Of a stretch of 64,000 nucleotides of DNA, positions 56,601 through 64,000 are shown piece after piece; position 1 is the first letter of the stretch, and each line of letters starts with the position of its first letter. Source of the DNA: Haemaphysalis longicornis (Eukaryota; Arthropoda; Arachnida; Ixodida; Ixodidae); the NCBI GenBank assembly GCA_013339765.2, contig CM023449.1, positions 226,136,712 to 226,200,711 of the forward strand. The letters are read 5' to 3'. The notes below the pieces were generated by a model, which saw only the letters and a list, made by a program, of their open reading frames with translations, was not told where the DNA came from and made no database searches. Made by a program: the position numbers and the translations under genes.

Positions 56601-59334
56601 GACAGGAGATCACTCCAGCAGTCCGATTCTCTAAAACGAGAGGCCGTCCTTTTGGAACGACGTGGTGGCGCCATGAAAATACGTGTGTTTTGGGGTTGGG
56701 GCACCGCTTTGAGTTGTTTCGGGACGTGAGCATCCCTGCAGAAAAGCACTATGGCAAGGGCGCAAATCGGCACCCACTGGGCAAAGGGCCCCGTGGTTTC
56801 GCTTGTCGCTTCGCGCCCTTGCCATAGTGCTTTTCTGCAGGGATGCTCACGCCCCGAAACAACTCAAAGCGGTGCTCCAACCCCAAAACACATGCATTTG
56901 CATGGCGCCACCCCGTCGTTTCAAAACGACGCCCCTTTTTTTATAGAATTGGGCCCCAGAAGACGTGATGGAAACTGCACTGTCACAGTGCGATTCCAGC
57001 TGTGTGGCAGTTTTGTGTTGAGTCCAGTTCACTTCATTTTCCGATGGAGGCGACAAGCGAAAACGCCCGTGTGTACGAGATTTCGGCGCACGTGAAAGAT
57101 CCCCAGGTGGTCAAAATTAATCCGTAGCCCTCCACTACGGCACGCCTCATCGCCTGCGTTGCGTCTGCGCGTTAAACCCTACAATCAATCAATGAAATAA
57201 ATTATTTCACTTCACCCCTCCTCCTTTCCACTCTGTTCTTCTGTCCACTTCGGCCGAGGCCTCAAACCACTAATAACGGGCAACCGGGTTTTCGCAGAAT
57301 GACGCTGCTGCTAGCGGAGCAATAAAACCTGTTGTATGTGTACTGTCGGTGGTTGCCCAGCTCAGCCAGAACAAAGCAATGCTGTCATTAAAGGCGAAGG
57401 CTTCGAGGAGAGAAACACTTGCAGAGTTCGTGCAGGGAAAGGTGTTGTGAACGATGATTCTGCCCTCGGTTACAAGAACAGCAACGCCAGTTGTCTGCCC
57501 CTCCGCCTTATCACCGCAGCCTAAGGCCCCTAAAATATGGGCCTTACCGAAGCCGGCTGTTCTTATGCATGGCGCGAAGAACTTATTGCTGCGAATATTT
57601 CAGAAAGGCCAACATAAAAGCGGGCGCAAAAAGAAAACTTGCGAACTCAACGTTTTTTTATGAGGGTAAATTGTTATCTTCAACGTCCAAGAGGAAAGCG
57701 AATGATATCGTGCATTGACCGTGCAATCGTCATGCATGGGTCCCGCGGGCTGACGTCACGGGCTAGTCGCTTCGGCATAGTGGTTCACTACATGTGCTGT
57801 ACAATACCAATAAATGACGCCAAAGTAACAGGCCAAAGCGGACACACTCGTGCCCTCCACCCGCTTACGTATAGAGCATTCTACCTGAAGTCCATGGGTT
57901 TCGGCGGCGGGGGGTGCAAAAAGGGCAGTTGCCCCCCTCCTCCCCCCAAGCCACCCCTCGACAATTCCCCAGACCCCTCACCGTCTCCCTCTTCCCCTCA
58001 ATACAATGGGTTTGCCCCCCTCAAAACAAAATCCTGCTGACGCCCATGCTAAACTCCAATTTTATGCATATATGAAAATAGTCACCGCGCCCTCGGAGTA
58101 TAGAACTGCTTATGAAGCAGGTGAAATCTTCATTGGAGAAATAAACAAATTGGCTCAAATCCACGCTGTGAAGGGGGTTGGAAAGCAAAGCTGTAAACTA
58201 AACCCACAACAATTACCCATGCCACGTTACTTGAATTCACAACGTGGCTCTACAAAGAATGAAACCGAGATTCTGCCTGCCGTTACTTAGAATTCGTAGG
58301 GGCAGTGTCCCGATCGCAGAAGCGTCGGCCACGGCCGGGCTGGAGCGGCGGACGCCGCCGCTGTAGTCCGGACGTGCGTCTGCGGAAAGAAAACGGCAAG
58401 GAGCGTCATTCGAAGAGTAAGACAGCGGAACCTAGCCATCCTGATGTGCTAGCTCGGAGCTACACCACTGCGCGACACAAGCGCAGACACCGAAACAATT
58501 CGGCATGTGAGCTTAGTGATTCCCATTTATACCGATTTAAACTAGTTAGTTTAGTAAGTTTGAGAATTGCGAGAAAGCTGAGGGAACTCTTATAATCGCT
58601 TTTTATCAGAGCCAGTGGCTCCTTTCGCCTTTTGTAATACCTGTTAAAACACAACCGAATTGGCATTCACCAATTCAGAAAACGGAGTCTCATTCGTGGC
58701 GAGCAGTGCGCAAAAGGTCGTGTTTGTTTAGCGGCCAGATGTCTGCATGTGGTCTCTACATTTTGTTTTCGTGCCCTGCAAACCAATTTCTAGCGTATCT
58801 TTGCCGTACGACCACTTAATTCTGCCGTTTTCGGGTTACCCAGGAGGTTATGTCGAACAATTTAATCAAGCCGTGCGAAGGAAGCGCGCAATGGAGGCGA
58901 AGCTGCTCCTAAACAGGCCCAAAACAACCGTCTCTAAAGCAGACGACAAAGCCGGGTCGCGCCGATGCGCCCGGCGGCGTGAGCGCGCGGGGAACGCTGG
59001 GTAAATTCGCCGCGCCATCTACACTGTGCTCCGTGAGCGAAAACCGCCCTTTCCTCCGCAGCCACGTTGGCACTTTCATGTCCCGCACGCCACAAAAGAA
59101 CCGTTGGCTGGTAGAGGTAGAGAGCTTTGCTTTAAAATTGGTCTTTCAAGCTTAACAAATACCTACGAATTAAATAGGTACCCAATAGTGGGTACAGTAG
59201 ATTTGACTTGCCACCCTCTGTTTGGCTTTCCTTGCAGATGTCTTCCAGGTCGGCTGCATTACCATCAGCGCAATGATGTCACTGATCGCCATTTTCGACT
59301 ACCTCGCTTTCCTTATACCTTGCGCCAGCAGGCG
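38542..59334 (+). CDS. SPPL2: Gene B: SPPL2-like intramembrane aspartyl protease, 5' part (7 exons, runs off the window)
   Basis: Spliced gene model on the plus strand. Coding segments are 38542-38661, 39369-39488, 45294-45491, 46200-46274, 51847-52025, 54225-54688 and 59238-59334. All introns are GT-AG and phases are consistent. The product starts with a signal peptide, then a PA domain, TM1, a long acidic linker, TM2 and TM3. Each exon aligns with the matching exon of gene A, for example NFG at the start of exon 2, FRHA and SARA in exon 3, NGTVPPQDIIVG in exon 4 and FDYLAFLIPCAS in exon 7. The last exon ends in phase 2, matching the phase 2 acceptor of gene A's next exon. No exon for TM4-TM9 was found between 59,335 and 64,000, so the catalytic half should lie beyond the right edge. 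Whether B is catalytically intact cannot be judged here. Confidence 0.9.
39369..39488 (+). CDS. SPPL2: Gene B exon 2: N-terminal lumenal segment
   Basis: 120 nt, phase 0 at both ends, acceptor ctattctttgcag and donor GTATGT. It encodes NFGASTLAILHYRSASGS and ends ESKESD. Exact length and phase match to gene A exon 34957-35076. Confidence 0.9.
40250..40910. repeat. GC-rich segment with internal duplication in gene B intron 2
   Basis: About 660 bp of GC-rich sequence, clearly different from its AT-rich flanks. A roughly 20-bp motif accggtag-tcggcg-gctcg occurs twice (about 40447 and 40507), and cggatttctgctttcggatt is a short tandem. Open frames exist on both strands but none resembles a known protein. 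It may be a mobile-element regulatory end or a CpG-rich insertion. Confidence 0.45.
41788..42130. repeat. GTT/GTC trinucleotide repeats
   Basis: Two clusters of (TTG)n/(GTC)n at about 41788-41856 and 42048-42125. Confidence 0.8.
42741..43095. mobile_element. MITE with ~90-bp terminal inverted repeats
   Basis: The left end acaccttaggaaacagcgcg and the right end cgcgctgtttcctaaggtgt are reverse complements, and the match extends about 88 bp on each side. The core is AT-rich with repeated aataaatagcttt. It has no coding capacity. Confidence 0.88.
44229..44742. repeat. (GAGT)n microsatellite array, ~510 bp
   Basis: Almost pure GAGT/GGGT repeats through the block, in gene B intron 2. Open frames reading THSLTHSL are artefacts of the repeat. 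Confidence 0.97.
45294..45491 (+). CDS. SPPL2: Gene B exon 3: PA domain core
   Basis: 198 nt, 66 codons, phase 0 at both ends, donor GTACCA. It encodes VFRGVEFRHAHQSC, then KHVFLILPDDKAHPPCPFET and ALAHAVSARAYSLIVAR. It is a clear paralog of the gene A exon, with two extra residues between LP and CPF. Confidence 0.94.
45992..46050. repeat. Near-perfect hairpin in a gene B intron
   Basis: Arms caacccagctgactgttcga and its near reverse complement flank a central tgagga spacer, with about 24-25 bp per arm. It is located 500 bp after the PA-domain exon. Confidence 0.75.
46200..46274 (+). CDS. SPPL2: Gene B exon 4: PA domain, C-terminal part
   Basis: 75 nt, 25 codons, phase 0 at both ends, acceptor ctaccatgcag and donor GTGAGC. 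It encodes SQKLYLTPGTNGTVPPQDII followed by VGLMT. NGTVPPQDIIVG is identical to the matching block of gene A. Confidence 0.93.
47974..49402. mobile_element. Tc1/mariner-like non-autonomous TIR element
   Basis: Starts CAGGTGCCGTCAGAAGTAAT and ends with the near reverse complement, closing CACCTG. It is flanked by TA on both sides, the target duplication of the Tc1/mariner superfamily. Inverted arms match imperfectly for at least 200 bp. The 1.43-kb element shows no transposase. Confidence 0.75.
49403..51604. other. Intron sequence without recognised genes
   Basis: A tandem acaagacaaatacaagacaa motif lies near 50955-50985. Otherwise nothing is recognised. Confidence 0.4.
51605..51812. repeat. 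(TTTG)n then (CGGT)n compound microsatellite
   Basis: About 37 TTTG units to 51756, then TCTG and CGGT units to 51812. Only about 35 bp separate it from the acceptor of gene B exon 5. Confidence 0.97.
51847..52025 (+). CDS. SPPL2: Gene B exon 5: stalk and TM1
   Basis: 179 nt, phase 0 in and phase 2 out. It encodes VINAAELAEAAAGNGSLGGD and then TM1 (WAVLCLVASTTVALGALW), ending AGSTRKM. NGS is a potential glycosylation site. The acceptor follows a roughly 200-bp TG-rich microsatellite that ends only about 35 bp upstream. Confidence 0.93.
52026..54045. other. Gene B intron between TM1 and linker exons
   Basis: Contains a GTT/GTC trinucleotide block at about 53518-53628 and T-rich stretches. 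No gene is recognised. Confidence 0.4.
54046..54168 (-). mobile_element. Ruka-type SINE 3' fragment at the exon 6 acceptor
   Basis: Reverse-oriented tail from ttgattgtggggcacgc through the ccggattaattttgacca core to gtgcgccgaaatctcgacac. It is truncated 56 bp before gene B exon 6. Confidence 0.85.
54225..54688 (+). CDS. SPPL2: Gene B exon 6: acidic linker and TM2
   Basis: 464 nt, phase 2 in and phase 1 out. It begins FLTQHRRIKPEDHH with INDDDDSTLGG, and has a proline, glutamine and acid-rich linker of roughly 125 residues with WPVFPAPS and WAAWPPSEYEW. It then reaches CPVDCKLL and TM2 (LLSANLLVLYYFF). The linker is several times longer than the roughly 30-residue TM1-TM2 loop of vertebrate SPPL2. 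A SINE remnant ends 56 bp upstream of the acceptor. Confidence 0.93.
54689..56625. other. Gene B intron sequence
   Basis: Two related C/T-rich stretches near 55860-55990 and 56150-56280 share order (gtctcgcg..., ttcctgctcg or tccgctcg, tatct, tcttcggtg, cgttc). They look like a partial duplication of a repeat. No gene is recognised. Confidence 0.4.
56630..56945. mobile_element. Palindromic element with ~130-bp arms
   Basis: The left arm, about 56632-56762, and the right arm, about 56811-56940, are reverse complements including gagttgtttcgggacgtgag and agcactatggcaagggcgc. The roughly 48-bp spacer is unique. Confidence 0.85.
57036..57198 (+). mobile_element. 5'-truncated Ruka-type SINE
   Basis: Starts at ccgatggaggcgacaagcga, has the core with aaattaatccgtagccctcc, and ends in (CAAT)n. 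Sense orientation in a gene B intron. Confidence 0.88.
57199..59237. other. Gene B intron sequence
   Basis: Contains a C-rich stretch near 57930-57990. No gene or defined repeat is recognised. Confidence 0.4.
59238..59334 (+). CDS. SPPL2: Gene B exon 7: TM3
   Basis: 97 nt, phase 1 in and phase 2 out, acceptor ggctttccttgcag and donor GTGAGT. It encodes VFQVGCITISAMMSLIAIFD followed by YLAFLIPCASRR. Same length and phases as gene A exon 16840-16936. It is the last gene B exon found in the window. Confidence 0.94.
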
Positions 59335-59652
59335 GTGAGTTTACGCGTTTTGAGAAAAATGAAGGAATCTGCCCCTCTAATACGCGGCGTTTAGTGCGGG
59401 CAGCCTTACGAGCTATGAGACAGGGTCAGCCTGAATGCTCTTACGTACCGAAAACTTGTGTGGAGAAAGCGCCTTGACCTTGATCACTTGCTCGCTTGTT
59501 CGCCCGATCCGCGCACGCCGTCTCGCCCGCACGTCATTTCGCCTCTTCTTGGGCGCCATGGTTCAGGCTGGAGGATAAGCGACCCCAAACCATCCACCGC
59601 CGGCGGCGGCGGCGGCGTCCGCAGTGCTCCTCTATATTTAAAAAAGAAACAG

Positions 59653-59725
59653 CATCCGGCGCCAGGTTTCGATCCGAGGACTTTGCGGCCGCAGCGCGAC
59701 GCTCTGCCGACCAAGCCACGGACGC
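59653..59725 (-). repeat. tRNA-like SINE head
   Basis: The minus strand reads gtggcttggtcggcagagcg (A-box-like), then ctcggatcgaaacctggcgc (B-box-like) at tRNA-like spacing. The arms do not form a clean cloverleaf, so a SINE promoter is more likely than a tRNA gene. Confidence 0.45.
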
Positions 59726-60363
59726 GACGCTGATATCAGTGTTAGTGACGCGCCTTATATCTTTAACGCATTCAAACTACGTCGTCAGCGGCGTGCGTTG
59801 GCGACTCAGCGGCGTTATAGCGGCTTGATAACTGCGTGGTGTACACGTGATACTACAAACCCGATGGAAGAGATGGAAGAGAAGGCGGCGAGGCGGTGGG
59901 CTGCGGGGGCCGAGCGCAAGCGCCGCAAGCGGGCCGACAACCGTGCATTCGCACTTTCACATTCTCCCCCTCGGGGAAATGCGGGGGAATTTTTTTATTC
60001 CTCTTTACTTAGAAGTGGTGACTCAAGGTCCAGTCAGGGCCGGGGAAGGCGGTATGGAAGGGGAGGGCGTCTACACTTCCCATTCTGAAGTCCACGGGGA
60101 CGTGAAAGTATCTTTTAGGAGCGCCCGTCCCAAAGGTAGCGGTGCCCACTGCCGGAGGGTCTCGATTTTAGGCTGAAGATGACCTCTTCTTTCTGCCGCG
60201 AGCCAAGAGCATTCCCACAGCTTGTACCGCGCTGTGGGCCTCGTCGGTACCTGACACGAGGAGCAGGTCACGGCGGTGGTTTCCCTGTAGTTCATGGTGG
60301 GGGGTCTCTCAGGTGTCTTGAGCGGCGAGGAACGTATGCCCGCCACTTTGTGAGCATGTCTTC

Positions 60364-61070
60364 TAAAGGCCCAACCACATGCACGCGTAAAATCGACGTA
60401 CTCGCGCAACGACGTACGCCTGCGGCGACATCTTTGCGCCGACCGACGACGTCGAAGAGGGCGAGTAACCACATATCGGCGCAACGCGCGCGTAAACCAA
60501 TGCGCCGCGCAGTGTGGCTCGACTACTCCGGACTCGGCTTTGTGGCGACCAGTTCAACTACATATTAACTCAAATAAAAGAAATAATGCCTATTCTCACA
60601 AAAATACGTATGTTTAATACAGAAACAACTAAAACAGTTCTTGGGACATTAAAAAACGTTAAGGATTAGTATGCATACTTGGCAGGCACAAAACCCTCCG
60701 CTACATTTGGCGTAAACTGCCTTGCTCCCACAGTTGCTCGTTGCTCCGCGTTTTTTTATCCGGTTGTTTGGTCCCCGTATTTTACAAATTACTTCGTTTT
60801 ATCGCATAATTAATAGTGGAGTTAGCTTATTTATCAATTCCCTGTCGTGTTATGCGACCTGACCGCCGATAACATCACCGCCAGAGGTGTACGTCAACAC
60901 CGTGCGCCCGAAAGTTTGCGTCGATATCTGGCGGGCTCTGACTTCGGCGTAACAAGCGCGTACCAATGCATTCGGCGTACGCCGGAGTACGCCGGTTCCT
61001 TACGCGCTTACGCCGGTTTACGTCGTTGCGCGAGTACGCTGGTTTTACGCGGGCATGTGGTTGGGCCTTA
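60364..61070. mobile_element. TIR element with ~50-bp inverted ends
   Basis: The left end TAAAGGCCCAACCACATGC and the right end GCATGTGGTTGGGCCTTA are reverse complements. The match continues through gcgtaaaa and cgcgcaacgacgt. 707 bp, non-coding. Confidence 0.85.
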
Positions 61071-61417
61071 AGAGAAGCTCCGGATCTTATCATGTGTACC
61101 AGGACTTGGGACCCCTGGAAAGTCTTCCTGGAAGCTCTCGTGGGGCGTGGGACTAAAAAAAATAAAATCATTCACGCAGCGCAGGTCGACAGTAAGTGTA
61201 GAGATGTTTGAACTATTTTGTAACTCCCCCCCCGCTATGCAATGCCTGCAAGGGCCTTTAGGGTATTTGAATAAAAAAAACATATCACCCAAATCCAATC
61301 TCTGGTCGCTCGGGAGAAAGGAGGTAAAACATTGCAAAGTCGTGGATGAGGGGCGTATACCCTGATTTCAGAATGTGAAATACTCGGATTAACGTGGCAG
61401 CAATAGTACCGCCACCT

Positions 61418-62030
61418 TAAAGGAGCACTGACACGAAATCTTCGGGTTATGTTTTTTTTTTTTTTTTTTTGCTGCTATGGGTGCCTATACCAGCCCACTA
61501 ATCATAGAATCATAATCATAGCCCGCTCATCGCAGCACAAATAACTGTTTACAGCCTCGTTTATTCGCGTCAAATTCGGTTTCGATGACACAAAAATAAG
61601 GCGGCCTCCATGACAGGAGGGCGCACTTGACGTCACTGTTCCCGTTGCAGCACAGCCAGTCTGGACGCGTGCTCGCTCGCTTCCAGGCTGTCTGTGGTCG
61701 CACACGCCCGGACAGCATGACGTCAATCCTAAAACTCTGACGGAATACACAAGGCGGAGCCGCGCGCGCCAAAAGCAGCCAACGCTTTGACTACGTCACA
61801 GCAGCTCGGTCGCCGGCAGTTTGGGCCACAGAGCAGATGTCGTCATGCTGATGCCGATGCCAAAAGGGCATCCGCTCTGAGCTTTCTGCGGCGTAGAAAG
61901 ATTAAAATTGATTTAAAAATGTCAAACTGAACTGTTACGATTGAAACTTCGTGGGAGTTATTTCCACATTCAAAGGAAGCTTTTTACATAGTTATCTCAG
62001 CTTTTGAAATTTCGTGCCAGTACTCCTTTA
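61418..62030. mobile_element. MITE-like element with 22-bp TIRs
   Basis: The left end TAAAGGAGCACTGACACGAA and the right end, read in reverse complement, TAAAGGAGTACTGGCACGAA match at 20 of 22 positions. An internal poly-T run is present. No coding capacity. Confidence 0.78.
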
Positions 62031-62514
62031 CATGCAGCCGGCATAGTTATAACCTCTAAAACCTGTCAACTTTAAACAAGATTCAGCAAAAAGTCCAGAG
62101 TTGCTTTTTTTTTTTTTTTTTTTGCTCTCCCTTTGGTAAACCCGGTATTAACCATTATTCAATGCAGAAATCGTCGTTCGCATTGGCGAATGACGCAACA
62201 GGCTCACATTCGAATCAGCTACGGCGAAATAAGATGAGAAGCCGGGATAGTTGGTACAAAGTTGGGGCTGAAAGATTGAGCTCACAGAACTAACAACTTA
62301 TAGCATATTCATAAACACCGCATACGTGCAAAACCTAAGAGCGAATGAGCAGAAGTCTAGACAGCATACGCAAGAAGAATAAAAACCTTATAACCATTTT
62401 AAGCTATCTCATATTGTCTCGTAAGTCAATATCTTTATCAGACCGAGTGACGGTAGGGTGGCTCACACATCCTTCCTTCAGCTGTAGAAATGTGCCAAGT
62501 GTACACAATATCTT

Positions 62515-62650
62515 TCGATATTGGGTTAGAAAGTAGGGTTAGAAAGGGTTAGAAAGTAGGGTTAGAAAGTAGTTAGGGTTAGAAAGTAGTATAGTATAGT
62601 ATAGTATAGTAGTATAGTATCTCATTAGGGTTAGAAAGTAGTATAGTAAT
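62515..62650. repeat. GGGTTAGAAAGTA tandem and (AGTAT)n
   Basis: Several 13-bp gggttagaaagta units interleaved with a pure (agtat)n run at about 62586-62622. Confidence 0.85.
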
Positions 62651-63121
62651 TCGATTATACACTCTCGAGAACAAGGCTAAGTGCGCACTGTGCACTATGC
62701 GTGACTAAGTATTTGTGTGGGCGGCCTTATAAACGAAAAAGGCTGCACCTTCAGCCTTACGTTAACACTCTTACCAGCCTGACCGACACATTGCTACCCG
62801 CACGCCAGAGGAATCTCATAAAACGCTCCCTGCACGGTCCACAGACTGGTGCGTATGCCGCATAAAGGCCTTTCCATGACTCCCCATCCGGTCTTCAGTC
62901 TTTCCTCTCGAGTTTATTTGTTCACCTTACGCGCCGACTCCTTTCAGTAAAGTTGCCAATGGTAGACAAGGACTTCGGATATTTCCATCCAGTCTTACGT
63001 TATTGCACTTCTAATGGTGTTTATGTAAATGAAGAGCCCGTTACCCTCTAGACGTTAAAGTTGTCTTCTGCTCGGTCAGGACAGTTATTCGTGCGGTACT
63101 AAGGAAGACCGACCACTGTAA

Positions 63122-63699
63122 GCCCTCATTCACACAGCCCCTCAGATTAGGCCATGTCAGTAGGTCACTAAGGCCATGTAGCGGCTGTTGGACGCTTTTC
63201 CTTCAGTTGCCGCAATGAACGCTTTTCGATAGCAACTTTTAAAAAAAGTCGCAAAAACAAAGCAGAAATGGAAGGCTTATCTGGTGCGGCGGGCAAATCA
63301 CCATCCATCACGGCACCGTCACGTCAAAAAACCGCGACGGAGACATAAACGGAGTAGCGTTCGTACTGGAGCTCTCCGTCAGAGTACAGGGTCGTCTGCC
63401 TATGGTGATCAGTTTAGCCTAGAATTGAGCGTGCTCAATCTGAAAAATAAAGAAAACGGCTTAGATTTTTACGTGCGCTCACTTTTCGCTAAATTTAGCC
63501 CTAAATATTGTTTTCTGATTGGCTGGTTTACCACGGGCATGGTCCCGTCGCGTTGGCAGAATGGAAACGTAGAGCTTGGCCTCCCGTCACCGTCGCACCG
63601 TTTTCGGCGAGAAATCGCCTGAGAAACCGTCGCCCATGACGGAGGACGGTGACGTGACGGTGACGTGACGGGATGAAAAACGGCTGTGTGAATGAGGCC
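63122..63699. mobile_element. TIR element near the window end
   Basis: The left end GCCCTCATTCACACAGCC and the right end GGCTGTGTGAATGAGGCC are reverse complements apart from one base. A second inner inverted pair (caccgtcacgtc, gacggtgacgtgacgg) lies inside. No transposase is seen. Confidence 0.75.
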
Positions 63700-64000
63700 T
63701 AAGACGTAATAAAAATGGCTGCGGCTTAGCTCAGTTTACACTGGAAATGCAAAGCCAAAGCTTGGCTTAGCCTGATTAAGCCTCGGTTTCACTTGGTGAA
63801 CCTTTTATTTAGCTTTGATTATTATACTATTCGTACAAAGTTAGCCTTTGTATAGGTTGTGGTCCCGCTTCGGGAGTTTTCTGGGTACAAGCGGCTCGTC
63901 GGGCGATATCCGCGGGGTGGTCAGACGTCGCTTGCCAACGACGCCTCAAAGCCTCCAGCTCCCACACAACGCTCACAGAGGATGCCCTGGCGTCGCTCTC

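Noticed and set aside
62515..62650. Interstitial telomere-like GGGTTAG repeats
   Set aside because: The unit is 13 bp (gggttagaaagta), not the arthropod TTAGG telomere repeat.

Overview
The window is animal nuclear DNA, most likely from a hard tick (Ixodida, probably a metastriate species). It has small exons (72-464 nt) with GT-AG splice sites separated by introns of 0.2-6 kb, abundant microsatellites, and many copies of a tRNA-derived SINE that matches the tick Ruka family. The genus assignment is inference and no species is claimed.

The main content is two paralogous genes for signal peptide peptidase-like 2 (SPPL2) intramembrane aspartyl proteases, arranged head to head. Gene A is on the minus strand. 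Thirteen coding exons run from 35,076 down to the stop codon at 1,651, covering about 632 codons; only the first (signal peptide) exon was not found. Gene B is on the plus strand. Seven coding exons run from the ATG at 38,542 to 59,334, and the gene continues past the right edge. Every exon junction keeps the reading phase, and exon boundaries match between paralogs almost one for one. Both encode a protease-associated (PA) lumenal domain followed by membrane segments. Gene A contains all three catalytic signatures of GxGD proteases: the TM6 motif (altered from YD to DD), GYGD in TM7 and PAL in TM9. Gene B is cut off after TM3, so its catalytic exons lie outside the window.

Layout: 1-1,650 is 3' flank of gene A with a tRNA-like SINE. 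1,651-35,076 is gene A, with introns holding foldback elements, a decayed LINE, a 200-bp tandem array, a decayed Ty3/gypsy element (18.0-20.5 kb), a THAP-domain pseudogene and SINEs. 35,077-38,541 is the intergenic or promoter region with a SINE and a Ty3/gypsy integrase remnant. 38,542-59,334 is the 5' two thirds of gene B, with introns holding a GC-rich segment, long (GAGT)n and (TTTG)n arrays and several inverted-repeat elements. 59,335-64,000 is a gene B intron made mostly of terminal-inverted-repeat (TIR) elements.

There are no bacterial genes, operons or CRISPR arrays. The observations most worth a second look are the YD-to-DD change in gene A, the enlarged and divergent TM1-TM2 loop in both paralogs, the intron present in gene A but absent in gene B, and simple repeats placed within 50 bp of key splice sites.
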